Below, one piece after another: positions 46,976 to 55,503 of a stretch of 64,000 nt of DNA (positions are counted from its first letter, which is position 1; every line of letters begins with the position of its first letter). This DNA is from Streptomyces griseiscabiei (GTDB lineage: Bacteria > Actinomycetota > Actinomycetes > Streptomycetales > Streptomycetaceae), in assembly GCF_020010925.1 (NCBI RefSeq), contig NZ_JAGJBZ010000003.1, positions 992,001-1,056,000 on the forward strand, written 5' to 3'. Under the pieces are notes generated by a model. It ran no database searches, was not told the DNA's origin, and worked only from the letters and a program-made list of their open reading frames with translations. The position numbers were made by a program, and so were the translations under genes.

Positions 46976-48367
46976 GTGGGCATCGAACACCTGGACGTGC
47001 GGGCTCACGCGAGACAACGCTGGGCGGCCAGGGCCGCACTCGGCTGTGCCGTCCTCGCGGTCCTGCTGCCGCTGGGCTACGCGCGCGGCGCGAGCCTGCT
47101 GCTCGTCGCCGGGGTCGTGCTGGGCGCCGGCCTCACCGTGGCCTCGCTGTGGTGGGTGCTGGTCCACCGCGGCGCCGTGCGCGTCGCGGCGGGCGTATTG
47201 GCCGTGGCCGCGCCGGTCGGCGTGATCTGGTGGTTCGCCGTCGTCAACCTGCTCTGGGTCGTGATCGTCTCGGCGGCGCTGTGGGGCGTCGCCGTCTGGT
47301 CCGGCAAGTTCGCCCTGAGCAGCACCAAGTCCCATGTGGTGCAGGTGCCGGAGCACCGCGTGCCCGCCCCCACGCGCCCCTTCCTCATCATGAACCCCAG
47401 GTCCGGGGGCGGGAAGGTCGAGCGCTTCCGGCTGAAGGAGCGCGCCGAACGCCTCGGCGCCACCGTCCATCTGCTCGACCCCGCGCACCACGAGGACGTC
47501 GCCGTACTGGCCCGGGACGCCGTCAGGAACGGCGCCGACCTGCTCGGTGTGGCCGGCGGCGACGGGACCCAGGCCCAGGTCGCGGCCATCGCGGCGGCGT
47601 ACGACGTCCCGCTGCTCGTCATCTCCGCGGGCACCCGCAACCACTTCGCCATGGACCTCGGCCTCGACCGCGACAACCCCGCCGCCTGCCTCGACGCCCT
47701 CACCGACAAGGGTGTCGAGCTCCATGTCGACCTCGGGTACGCCAGCGGCCACCCGTTCGTCAACAACGCCTCGTTCGGCGCGTACGCGGCCGTCGTGCAG
47801 AGCCCCGCCTACCGCGACGACAAGGTCCGCACCACGCTGGAGCTGCTGCCCGAACTGCTCACCCACCAGCGGGGGCCGCGGCTGACCGCCCGGATCGGGG
47901 ACGCCGTCATCGACGCGCCCCAGGCCGTTCTCGTCAGCAACAACGTCTACCGCAGCGACGACCTCGTCGGCCTCGGCCGCCGCGAGCGGCTGGACGCCGG
48001 GGTGCTGGGGGTCGTCGGGGTCCGTGTCGACAGTGCCGCCGAGGCCGCGGGCATGGTCCTCGGTCCGAACGCGCCCGGCCTCAGCCTCCTCGTCGCCGAC
48101 GAGATCGTGGTCGAGGCCGACCAGCCGGAGATCGAGGTCGGCGTCGACGGCGAGGCACTCGTCCTGCCGACGCCGGTCCACTGCCGGGTCTCGCCGAAGG
48201 CCCTGCGCGTCCGCGTGCCCCGTGACCGCCCCGGCGTCCCCGAGCCCAAGCCGCCCCTGGACTGGCGCCGGCTCCGCAAGCTCGCCGCCGCGGTCGGCCG
48301 CACGGCCCTGCCCAAACACCGCGAACGGTACGGCTGGGCCGAGCAGTTGTGGGACAGGTGGCGTTAG
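46976..48367 (+). CDS. diacylglycerol kinase-like lipid kinase with N-terminal membrane helices
   Basis: A 463-residue protein. Three to four hydrophobic helices occupy about residues 15-105. The DAGK catalytic domain follows: LIMNPRSGGGKVERF, the nucleotide motif VAGGDGTQAQ, and ISAGTRNHFAMDLGL. The C-terminal domain includes VDLGYASGHPFVNNASFG. It presumably phosphorylates diacylglycerol or another membrane lipid. GTG 46976 (VGIEHLDV) is preferred, with GAAGGGCGAG upstream; ATG 46934 is the alternative. It ends 31 bp before the second pseudokinase, so the two may be co-transcribed. Confidence 0.86.
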   Translation: MGIEHLDVRAHARQRWAARAALGCAVLAVLLPLGYARGASLLLVAGVVLGAGLTVASLWWVLVHRGAVRVAAGVLAVAAPVGVIWWFAVVNLLWVVIVSAALWGVAVWSGKFALSSTKSHVVQVPEHRVPAPTRPFLIMNPRSGGGKVERFRLKERAERLGATVHLLDPAHHEDVAVLARDAVRNGADLLGVAGGDGTQAQVAAIAAAYDVPLLVISAGTRNHFAMDLGLDRDNPAACLDALTDKGVELHVDLGYASGHPFVNNASFGAYAAVVQSPAYRDDKVRTTLELLPELLTHQRGPRLTARIGDAVIDAPQAVLVSNNVYRSDDLVGLGRRERLDAGVLGVVGVRVDSAAEAAGMVLGPNAPGLSLLVADEIVVEADQPEIEVGVDGEALVLPTPVHCRVSPKALRVRVPRDRPGVPEPKPPLDWRRLRKLAAAVGRTALPKHRERYGWAEQLWDRWR

Positions 48368-48398
48368 CCGTCCGCCCCTCGGGTGGTAGTGATGGGGC

Positions 48399-49466
48399 AT
48401 GAGCGACGAGGGCGAACATCCGCACGACGCACGCCCGTACGGCAGTTGGGGTGCGGGCCGGGGTACGGAGAGGGGCGCCCGCCGGAACGCGGGGGGCGGC
48501 CGGTTGGTCGATGGGCGCTACCGGCTCACCGAGCGCGTCGGGTCCGGCGGCACGGGCACGCTGTGGAAGGCCGTCGACCAACTCGTCGAGCGTGAGGTCG
48601 CCGTCAAGCGGCCCCGGTTACCGGGTGGTTCGGAGCACCGGGGGGTCCCGGCGGGTTCCGGGCCGTTCCCGGACGGGCCGGACGGCCCGGACGACCCCGA
48701 GGTCGAGGAGCGGCGACGGGCCGCCCACCGCCTCTACCGCGAGGCACGGGCCGCCGCCCGAGTCGACCACCCGTCCGCCGTCACCGTCCACGACGTCGTG
48801 ATCGAGGACGGCCACCCCTGGATCGTCATGGAGTGGGTCCGCGGCGAGTCCCTCCACGAGGCGCTGCGGCGCGGCCCCCTCACCCCCGCCGAGGCCGCGC
48901 GGATCGGCCTCGCCGTCGTCGGCGCGCTGCACGCCGCGCACCGCGTCGGCATCGTCCACCGCGGCGTCGAACCGGGCAGCGTCCTCCTCGGCCCGCACGG
49001 GCGCGTCGTCCTCACCTCCGTGGTCCTCACCTCGGTCACCTCCGCCGGTTCCGTCACCTCCGCCGGTTCCATCGGCTCCGTCGACTCGCTCGAATTCGCC
49101 GCCCCCGAGCGCGTGTCCGGCCGTATCGCGGGCCCGCCCTCCGACCTGTGGTCCCTCGGCGCGCTCCTCCACGCCGCCGTCGAAGGCGTGTCCCCCTTCC
49201 GCCGTCCGACCCCGGAGGCCACCCGCGCCGCGATCCTCGCCGCCGACCCACCGCCCCCCGGACGCGCCGGCCCCCTCGCCCCACTGCTCCGCCGCCTCCT
49301 CGCGGGGAACCCGGCCTCCCGGCCCGGCGCCGACGAGGTGACGGCCGCGCTGCGGCCGGTGGCCGAGGGCCGGCCCGTACCGGGGCCGGCGGAACCGCGG
49401 GTCCCACCGGCGGCCGGCCGCGTACCGGCGGCCGCGCGGGCGAGGAGACCGTCCGAGTGCTGCTGA
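48399..49466 (+). CDS. soluble Ser/Thr pseudokinase
   Basis: A 355-residue kinase-fold protein without transmembrane helix. It keeps a Gly loop (ERVGSGGTGTLWKA) and the ATP Lys (VAVKRP). The catalytic loop HRDxKxxN reads VHRGVEPGSVLL, and DFG is missing: the region is instead a Ser/Thr/Val repeat (VVLTSVTSAGSVTSAGS). The APE and helix F motifs remain (APERVSG, SDLWSLGALL). It cannot phosphorylate by the normal mechanism but could bind ATP. It ends in ARRPSECC, directly before a hairpin. It is the sixth kinase-like gene in 17 kb and stands apart from the others, behind the lipid kinase. Confidence 0.82.
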   Translation: MSDEGEHPHDARPYGSWGAGRGTERGARRNAGGGRLVDGRYRLTERVGSGGTGTLWKAVDQLVEREVAVKRPRLPGGSEHRGVPAGSGPFPDGPDGPDDPEVEERRRAAHRLYREARAAARVDHPSAVTVHDVVIEDGHPWIVMEWVRGESLHEALRRGPLTPAEAARIGLAVVGALHAAHRVGIVHRGVEPGSVLLGPHGRVVLTSVVLTSVTSAGSVTSAGSIGSVDSLEFAAPERVSGRIAGPPSDLWSLGALLHAAVEGVSPFRRPTPEATRAAILAADPPPPGRAGPLAPLLRRLLAGNPASRPGADEVTAALRPVAEGRPVPGPAEPRVPPAAGRVPAAARARRPSECC

Positions 49467-49473
49467 CCCGGCC

Positions 49474-49495
49474 GGGCCCCGTGTGCCCGGGGCCC
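49474..49495 (+). terminator. hairpin after the soluble pseudokinase
   Basis: GGGCCCCG and CGGGGCCC arms around TGTGCC, eight bases after the stop codon. There is no T-tract. Between here and 49691 I see no gene. Confidence 0.5.
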
Positions 49496-49691
49496 GCCCG
49501 AAGGCCGGTGAGCCGGTGGGCGCCGGCGATTCCGGCGAGGTGACCCACGCCGCATTCGCGTCCGCACCGCGCCCCCGACCCGCTGATCAGCGACTTCATT
49601 GCCAGCGATCACTGGCGTGGTGTGTACGCCCGGTGAAACCCTGTTACCGCCGGGTACCCAAAGTCGTCCGGTCCGGAATACCCTGCGCGTC

Positions 49692-51347
49692 ATGACGGAC
49701 TCGCAGGCCCCCGAAAAGACCGGCACGACCACCACGGGCACGACCGGCACGGCACGGACGACCGGCACCAACCCCCTCGCGGCGGCCCCGCAGGGCGCCC
49801 GTACCGCCGCCGACGTGGTCACCCCCGAACTGGTCGCCCAGCTCACCAAGGGCGTGGTCGGCACCGGCCGTACCGCCAACCACACGCCGTTCACCGGCGA
49901 GAAGCTGGCCGATCTGCCGGAGTCCACGCCCGAGGACGTGGAGAAGGCCTACGAGCGGGCCCGCGCCGCCCAGGCCGTCTGGGCCCAGCGACCCGTGCGC
50001 GAGCGCGCCGCCGTCCTGCTCCGCTTCCACGACCTGGTCCTCGAACGCCAGGCCGAGGTCCTCGACCTCATCCAGCTGGAGACCGGCAAGGCCCGTCTGC
50101 ACGCCCACGAGGAGGTCCAGGCCGTCGCGGTCGCCGCCCGCCACTACGGCCGCAAGGCCCCCTTCTACCTCAAGCCGAAGCGGCACACCGGCGCCGTACC
50201 GACCCTCACCAAGGTCACCGAACTCCGCCACCCGCGCGGCGTGATCGGCCAGATCGCCCCCTGGAACTACCCGCTCGAACTCTCCGTCGGCGACGCGATC
50301 CCCGCCTTCGTGGCCGGCAACGCGGTGGTCATGAAGCCGGACACCGAGACCTGCCTGACCGCCCTGTGGGCCCGCGACCTGCTCATCGAGGCCGGTCTGC
50401 CCGCCGACGTCTTCCAGGTCGTCCTCGGCGAGGGCCCGGTCATCGGCCCGGAGGTCGTCAAGCACGCCGACTACGTCTCCTTCACCGGCTCCACCCGCAC
50501 CGGCCGCGAGGTCGCACAGGGGGCCGCCGCCCGGCTCGTCGGCGTCTCCCTCGAACTCGGCGGCAAGAACGCGATGCTGGTCCTTCAGGACGCCGACATG
50601 GAGAAGGCGGCGGCGGGCGCCGTCCGCGCCTGCTTCAGCTCGGCCGGTCAACTCTGCATCTCCATCGAGCGCCTGTACGTCCACGAGGCCGTCGCCGACG
50701 CCTTCCTGGAGCGCTTCGCCGCCCGCACCAAGGCCATGCGCCTCGGCACGTCCCTCGCGTACGGCGCCGACATGGGCTCCCTCGTCGGCGAACGCCAGCT
50801 GGAGACGGTCACCCGCCATGTCGACGAGGCCGTGGAGAAGGGCGCCAAGGTCGTCGCGGGCGGTGTGGCCCGCCCCGACATCGGCCCCTACTTCTACGAG
50901 CCGACCATCCTCGACGGCGTCACGGAACCCATGTCCGTGTGCACGGAGGAGACCTTCGGCCCGGTCGTCTCCGTCTACCGCTTCAAGGACGAGGACGCCG
51001 CCATCGAGGAGGCCAACTCCACCGCGTACGGCCTCAACGCCTCCGTCTGGACCAAGGACGGCCGCCGTGGCCGCGAGGTCGCCTCCCGCGTCCGCGCCGG
51101 CACGGTCAACGTCAACGAGGGCTACGCCTCCGCCTACGGCTCCGTGCAGTCCCCGATGGGCGGCATGAAGGACTCCGGCCTCGGCCGCCGCCACGGCTCC
51201 GAGGGCATCCTCAAGTACACCGAGGCCCAGACGGTCGCCCAGCAGCGCCTGCTGCCCATGGCCCCCTCGCTGGGCATGGACGACGAGAAGTACGCCCAGT
51301 TCATGAGCCGCAGCCTGCGGGTGATGAAGGCGCTGAGGCTCCGCTAG
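49692..51347 (+). CDS. succinate-semialdehyde dehydrogenase (GabD2-like)
   Basis: A 551-residue NAD(P)-dependent aldehyde dehydrogenase. A Thr/Gly-rich N-terminal extension precedes the ALDH fold. Visible motifs are QIAPWNYPLELSVGDAIPAF, VSFTGSTRTGREV, the general base Glu in LELGGKN and the catalytic Cys in SSAGQLCIS. I judge it closest to actinobacterial GabD2-type enzymes, which oxidise succinate semialdehyde; other aldehydes are possible. ATG 49692 (MTDSQAPEK) is used rather than 49599. The TAG stop lies at the left end of MITE-like element C. A ChoD-like oxidoreductase follows. Confidence 0.9.
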   Translation: MTDSQAPEKTGTTTTGTTGTARTTGTNPLAAAPQGARTAADVVTPELVAQLTKGVVGTGRTANHTPFTGEKLADLPESTPEDVEKAYERARAAQAVWAQRPVRERAAVLLRFHDLVLERQAEVLDLIQLETGKARLHAHEEVQAVAVAARHYGRKAPFYLKPKRHTGAVPTLTKVTELRHPRGVIGQIAPWNYPLELSVGDAIPAFVAGNAVVMKPDTETCLTALWARDLLIEAGLPADVFQVVLGEGPVIGPEVVKHADYVSFTGSTRTGREVAQGAAARLVGVSLELGGKNAMLVLQDADMEKAAAGAVRACFSSAGQLCISIERLYVHEAVADAFLERFAARTKAMRLGTSLAYGADMGSLVGERQLETVTRHVDEAVEKGAKVVAGGVARPDIGPYFYEPTILDGVTEPMSVCTEETFGPVVSVYRFKDEDAAIEEANSTAYGLNASVWTKDGRRGREVASRVRAGTVNVNEGYASAYGSVQSPMGGMKDSGLGRRHGSEGILKYTEAQTVAQQRLLPMAPSLGMDDEKYAQFMSRSLRVMKALRLR

Positions 51348-51597
51348 GTCGTGTCCGCAAAGTCCCGCCCGCCCCGCGGCGCCTGGCACGCTCCCCCACT
51401 CCCGGCTGCGCCCGAGCGGGAGGGGCCCCCACCGCCGCACCGGGCGAAAACCCAAGTAGATCCAGTACGAGGGCTTCCGCCCGGCACGCCGAGCGCACGC
51501 TCCCCCAGTCTCGGCTTCGCTCGACCGGGAGGTACCCCCACGACGCCGCGGGACCCGCCCTCCGGGCGGACGACGGGACTTTGCGGACACGCCCTAG
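51344..51597. repeat. MITE-like inverted-repeat element C (254 bp, CTAG ends)
   Basis: Terminal repeats of at least 24 bp begin CTAGGTCGTGTCCGC (left) and CTAGGGCGTGTCCGC (right, complement), with one mismatch. It has the same plan as element A: two ~50-bp direct internal copies (around 51388-51430 and 51500-51542), a middle inverted repeat around GATCCAGTACG, and a CCGCCCTCCGGGCGG segment near the right end. The left CTAG contains the stop codon of the aldehyde dehydrogenase. It separates that gene from the GMC oxidoreductase. Confidence 0.75.
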
Positions 51598-51649
51598 GTC
51601 TTCGGGCCGCCCACCGTGGGCTCCGCCAGGTCTTCGGGCCCGCCCACCC
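51598..51649 (+). repeat. 20-bp direct repeat between element C and the GMC oxidoreductase
   Basis: AGGTCTTCGGGCCGCCCACC occurs at the right edge of element C and again about 33 bp later with one inserted C, separated by GTGGGCTCCGCC. It may be a scar of the insertion. Confidence 0.45.
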
Positions 51650-51668
51650 TTCGCAACGAGGAGAGCAC

Positions 51669-53450
51669 GTGTCGTACGACTACGACGTCATCGTCGTCGG
51701 ATCCGGCTTCGGCGGTTCGGTCACCGCCCTGCGCCTGACCGAGAAGGGCTACCGGGTCGGCGTCCTGGAGGCGGGCCGTCGCTTCACCCGCGAGACCCTC
51801 CCCAAGAACTCCTGGGACCTCAAGAACTACCTGTGGGCACCCGCGCTCGGCCTCTACGGCATCCAGCGCATCCACCTGCTCGGCAACGTCATGGTGCTGG
51901 CCGGGGCCGGCGTGGGCGGCGGCTCCCTCAACTACGCCAACACCCTCTACGTACCGCCGAAACCGTTCTTCGAGGACCCGCAGTGGAAGGACATCACCGA
52001 CTGGCAGGAGGAGCTGAAGCCGTACTACGACCAGGCCCGCCGCATGCTCGGCGTACGGCTCAACCCGACGATGACCCCCTCCGACGTGCACCTGAAGGCC
52101 GCCGCCGAGCGGATGGGCGTCGGCGACAGCTTCCATCTCGCCCCGGTCGGCGTCTTCTTCGGCGACGGCGAGGACGCCGACGGCAAGGCGAAGGCCGCCC
52201 CCGGCGACCAGGTCGCGGACCCCTACTTCGGCGGCGCGGGCCCCGCCCGCAACGCCTGCACCGAATGCGGCGAGTGCATGACCGGCTGCCGCCACGGCGC
52301 GAAGAACACCCTCAACGAGAACTACCTCCACCTCGCCGAGAAGGCGGGCGCGGTGGTCCACCCCATGACGACGGTCGTCTCCTTGACGGAGGACTCGCGG
52401 GGCGGCTACGCCGTGACGACCCTCCCGACCGACAACCGAAGGAAGGGCCGGGGCCGGGTGCTCACAGCCCGCCGTGTCGTCCTCGCGGCCGGCACCTACG
52501 GCACCCAGACCCTCCTGCACCGGATGAAGGCGGGCGGCCAGCTCCCGCACCTCTCCGACCGCCTGGGCATGCTGACCCGCACCAACTCCGAGGCCCTGGT
52601 CGGCGCCCAGACCGACAACCGCCGCTACCGCAAGGCGCACGGCGTGCCCGAGGTCGACTTCACCCGGGGCGTGGCGATCACCTCCTCCATCCACCCCGAC
52701 GAGAACACCCATATCGAGCCGGTCCGCTACGGCAAGGGCTCCAACGCGATGGGCGGTCTGTCGATCCTCCAGGTCCCGTACGCGGGGGGCACCGCGTCGG
52801 GCGCCACGCGTGTCCTCGGCTGGCTGGCGTACGCGGCCAAGCACCCCTTGCTGGTGGCCCGTTCGCTCTCCAACCGCCGCTGGTCGGAGCGGACCATCAT
52901 CGGTCTGGTGATGCAGTCGCTGGACAACTCGCTGTCGACGGGGCTGAAGCCGAAGGGGCCGGGCAAGGGCCTGTTGACGGCACGCCAGGGTCATGGCGCG
53001 CCCAACCCCAAGCAGATCGAGGCCGCCTCGACCGCCGCGTCGACGATCGCCGCGGAGATCAACGGCTTCGCGGGCAGCAATGTGGGCGAGCTGATGGGCA
53101 CCCCGCTCACCGCGCACTTCCTCGGCGGCTGCCCCATCGGCGCCACGGCGGCCGACGGGGTCATCGACCCCTACCACCGGCTGTACGGCCACCCCGGCAT
53201 CTCCGTCGTCGACGGCTCGGCCGTCTCCGCGAACCTGGGCGTGAACCCGTCCCTGACCATCACGGCCCAGGCCGAGCGCGCGATGTCGTACTGGCCCAAC
53301 AACGGCGAGCCCGACCACCGCCCGGCCTCCGGCGCCGGCTACGAACGCCTCGCCCCGGTGGCCCCCCTGCACCCGGCGGTCCCGTCGGACGCCTTCGGGG
53401 CCTTGCGGCTGCCGCTGGTGCCGGTGCCGGTGGTGCCGCCGAAGAAGTAG
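51669..53450 (+). CDS. GMC-family oxidoreductase, ChoD-like, with Cys-rich motif
   Basis: A 593-residue flavoprotein. The FAD-binding motif VIVVGSGFGGSVTALRLTEKG is at the N-terminus, AGAGVGGGSLNYAN at about 80, and the C-terminal GMC segment ends VVDGSAVSANLGVNPSLTI. An insertion near residues 195-215 reads ACTECGECMTGCRHGAKN, with four Cys in a ferredoxin-like pattern, as I recall in the mycobacterial ChoD group. The neighbours guaB, guaB3 and guaA parallel the mycobacterial guaB2-guaB3-choD-guaA order. Despite the name, sterol oxidase activity is not established for this group. GTG 51669 has GAGGAG upstream. Confidence 0.88.
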   Translation: MSYDYDVIVVGSGFGGSVTALRLTEKGYRVGVLEAGRRFTRETLPKNSWDLKNYLWAPALGLYGIQRIHLLGNVMVLAGAGVGGGSLNYANTLYVPPKPFFEDPQWKDITDWQEELKPYYDQARRMLGVRLNPTMTPSDVHLKAAAERMGVGDSFHLAPVGVFFGDGEDADGKAKAAPGDQVADPYFGGAGPARNACTECGECMTGCRHGAKNTLNENYLHLAEKAGAVVHPMTTVVSLTEDSRGGYAVTTLPTDNRRKGRGRVLTARRVVLAAGTYGTQTLLHRMKAGGQLPHLSDRLGMLTRTNSEALVGAQTDNRRYRKAHGVPEVDFTRGVAITSSIHPDENTHIEPVRYGKGSNAMGGLSILQVPYAGGTASGATRVLGWLAYAAKHPLLVARSLSNRRWSERTIIGLVMQSLDNSLSTGLKPKGPGKGLLTARQGHGAPNPKQIEAASTAASTIAAEINGFAGSNVGELMGTPLTAHFLGGCPIGATAADGVIDPYHRLYGHPGISVVDGSAVSANLGVNPSLTITAQAERAMSYWPNNGEPDHRPASGAGYERLAPVAPLHPAVPSDAFGALRLPLVPVPVVPPKK

Positions 53451-53520
53451 GCGCCGTCGCGGCGGAAGCAGGTGCTGTCGCGGAACAGGCTGTCGGGGAA
53501 CGGCCGTCGGGGAACAGCGG

Positions 53521-53558
53521 AGAAGGACCCGCACCCCCCTCCGAGCGCGGGTCCTTCT
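53521..53558 (+). terminator. terminator after the GMC oxidoreductase
   Basis: Perfect 12-bp arms AGAAGGACCCGC and GCGGGTCCTTCT with a 14-nt loop, about 70 bp after the stop. Confidence 0.75.
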
Positions 53559-53771
53559 CTCGTGTGCCAGGTGTGACCGGCGAGTGGGGCAAAGGGTTGC
53601 CCTTGCGATAACAGTTTTCCTGTGTGACGTGAGTCACAGATCACTGAGGCCGAAGTGATACCGGAAACCTGTTGTGGCGCGATGTCGCACACATGATCTG
53701 ATGTGGCCCGTGAGGCCTCTGTGAGGCATGCGAGAAACGCCGTAAGGGCGGGGGACATGAAGGTGGGGGAC

Positions 53772-54506
53772 ATGAAGTCGACGATGTCGCGGGCGGCGGT
53801 GGCCGCTTCGGTCGCGGTCGCGCTGGGATTCACCGCGGCGTGCGGTGGGGGCGGCGACGAGGACAAGGGCGCGGACGCGAAGCCGTCGGTCGCCGGCAGT
53901 GCCTCGGCCGCCGGGGACGGGAAGAGCGGAGCCGGGAAGCCCGCGCTGACCAAGGCCCAGCTGAAGGAGGCGGCCCTCGCGAAGGGGGACGTGAAGGGCT
54001 ACACGATCTCCGAGATGCCGGCGGACGACATGCCCGCCGTGCCTGTTCCCGCGAAGCCGGCCACCTGCCAGGCTCTCGCGAACATGTTCTACTTCACCTC
54101 CGACCCGCAGGCGAAGGACCGTGCCGGACGCAGGGTCACCGCGGTGAACGAGATCTCCGCGACCGTCATCGCCCTCGCCCTCGCCGCGCACGAGCAGAGC
54201 GACGCCGAGAAGGTGATGGCCGATCTGCGCGAGGCGACGGAGAGCTGCGACGGGTGGGAGCAGGTCGGCAACAAGTACACCGACATCGAGGCGCTCACCG
54301 CTCCCGAGCAGGGTGACGAGGCCGTCGCGTACAAGCTGAAGGGTGACATCGAGGGCGCGAAGATCCCGATGTCCTTCACGGTGGTGCGCAGCGGCTCGAC
54401 GCTCATCATGTTCTCCTCGATGAACATGCTCGACGCGGACAAGGCCGAGGTGCCGGCCGAGGTTCTGGAGAAGCAGGTCACGAAGGTGGAGAAGGTCGCC
54501 GGCTGA
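53772..54506 (+). CDS. lipoprotein of unknown function
   Basis: A 244-residue secreted lipoprotein. The signal peptide MKSTMSRAAVAASVAVALGF ends in the lipobox-like TAAC and is followed by Gly and Asp/Lys-rich linker sequence. The mature domain (about 65-244) has ALAKGDVKGYTISEMP, CQALANMF and TVVRSGSTLIMFSSMN. This pattern is common among streptomycete lipoproteins without known role. Two tandem copies of GGGGGACATGAAG give starts at 53757 and 53772; 53772 is chosen because it leaves a compact signal peptide. Confidence 0.8.
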   Translation: MKSTMSRAAVAASVAVALGFTAACGGGGDEDKGADAKPSVAGSASAAGDGKSGAGKPALTKAQLKEAALAKGDVKGYTISEMPADDMPAVPVPAKPATCQALANMFYFTSDPQAKDRAGRRVTAVNEISATVIALALAAHEQSDAEKVMADLREATESCDGWEQVGNKYTDIEALTAPEQGDEAVAYKLKGDIEGAKIPMSFTVVRSGSTLIMFSSMNMLDADKAEVPAEVLEKQVTKVEKVAG

Positions 54507-54522
54507 CCGGAGCAGGTGCGAC

Positions 54523-54569
54523 GAAGGGCCCCGGGGGACGGCTGGAACAAGCCGGCCGCAGGGCCCTTC
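54523..54569 (+). terminator. terminator after the lipoprotein
   Basis: GAAGGGCCC and GGGCCCTTC arms (9 bp) with further pairing inside a 29-nt loop, 16 bp after the stop. From here to 54948 I see no gene. Confidence 0.6.
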
Positions 54570-54948
54570 CGTCTTCTCTTCGCCTGGGTGTGTCGGCGGA
54601 TCGTTCCGCATCGTGAAGGGGGAGACCGGCCTCCGCAACCGACCCGCCCGCCCTGGAACAGTTCCGCCGGCCGGCCCCGGGCGTCCCCGGAGCCGACCGT
54701 TCTCTTGGGTGACCGGGCTGCTGTCCCCTGCCGTCCGGTCACGACCCTGGAGCGAGGTCCCACGGCGCACGGCACGATCCGTACGCCTCATCGCCCCAGC
54801 GGAGCCACGCGTGGTTCTTTCGGGCCCGGGCCTGGCTGGCACGGACACCGACACCAACGAAGCGTGTCGGACGGCGGTCACGCGCCGTACGGGTGAGTCG
54901 GCACGCGTACGTACGTGCGCCGCGGGTGCGCTGCCGTCGTGCGCCGGA

Positions 54949-55275
54949 TCAGATACGGCCCCGGCACAGCTCCAGCAGGGTCATCGCGAGCGCCGTGCCG
55001 GGCTTGCCGAGAGCGTCCCTGTAGTGGGCCAGGATCTCCATCTCGCGGGACAGGTTCACGCGCCTGCCGCCGGACTCGATGCGGGCGTCCTGGATCACGG
55101 CGGAGACAGCCACGCGTTCCTGGATCAGGCCGATGATCCGGTCGTCCAGCGCGTCGATGCGCTCCCGCGCACCGCTGATCACGTCGGCGGCCTCGGACGT
55201 ACGGGCGCCGGTCACGTCGATGGCGGTCGTGCTGATGGCGGTCGTGTCGATGACGGTCGTCTCGATGGCGGTCAT
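54949..55275 (-). CDS. chorismate mutase, AroQ class
   Basis: A 108-residue all-helical chorismate mutase making prephenate for Phe and Tyr. Conserved positions are visible: RERIDALDDRIIGLIQER (helix 1, Arg of the active site) and GRRVNLSREMEILAHYR (Arg/Glu pair). The N-terminus (residues 3-20) is an unusual repeat of (D/E)TT(A/V)I encoded by ~15-bp units. ATG 55275 is used because GAGGAG is about 9 bases upstream; ATG 55305 is possible. An intrinsic terminator and a Phe-rich leader ORF lie upstream on the same strand, so expression is probably attenuated by aromatic amino-acid supply. Confidence 0.9.
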   Translation of the reverse strand: MTAIETTVIDTTAISTTAIDVTGARTSEAADVISGARERIDALDDRIIGLIQERVAVSAVIQDARIESGGRRVNLSREMEILAHYRDALGKPGTALAMTLLELCRGRI

Positions 55276-55361
55276 AAGGGGCTCTCCTCGCCGGAAGTCG
55301 GACATCAGATTCGGTATCGGAATCGGAATCGGAAGAGGCTCCCCGGAGCGGCAAGACCCGG

Positions 55362-55404
55362 AAAACGCCAGGCGCCCCGGACCTTGTCGGCCCGGGGCGC
55401 CTGG
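55362..55404 (-). terminator. attenuator terminator before chorismate mutase
   Basis: On the minus strand, a perfect 13-bp stem (CCAGGCGCCCCGG and its complement) with an 11-nt loop is followed by CGTTTTC. It lies between the leader ORF and the chorismate mutase start, not at a gene end. This is the layout of a transcription attenuator. Confidence 0.75.
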
Positions 55405-55424
55405 GGAAGTCGCTAGTCAGTAGC

Positions 55425-55496
55425 TCAAGCAACACGACCATGGCAGCCGGTGGGCCGGTTGCCATAGGTAAAGAGGAAGGTCGCCTGTGTGAACAT
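55425..55496 (-). CDS. Phe/Tyr-rich leader peptide of the chorismate mutase attenuator
   Basis: A 23-residue ORF beginning [12 protein letters not shown]: three Phe and one Tyr in the first 11 residues. It ends at a TGA 20 bp before the terminator stem. Its ATG is only 7 bp after a CATACT -10 element, so the transcript would be leaderless or nearly so, as for several Streptomyces amino-acid leader peptides. The codons TTC, TTC, TTT and TAT would stall ribosomes when Phe-tRNA or Tyr-tRNA is short. A local hairpin TGGCA/TGCCA with CCGG/CCGG overlaps its 3' half. Confidence 0.65.
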   Translation of the reverse strand: MFTQATFLFTYGNRPTGCHGRVA

Positions 55497-55503
55497 GCGG
55501 GCC

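Noticed and set aside
51344..51597. Reading the inverted-repeat elements as CRISPR or riboswitch
   Set aside because: No regular spacers; long palindromic ends and three homologous copies in unrelated contexts fit a mobile or terminator element.
51669..53450. Naming the GMC enzyme a cholesterol oxidase
   Set aside because: No secretion signal and no sterol genes nearby; the ChoD label in this group is by homology and activity is unproven.
55362..55404. Reading the hairpin as an ordinary gene-end terminator
   Set aside because: No gene ends before it on the minus strand except the 23-codon leader, and on the plus strand nothing ends there either.
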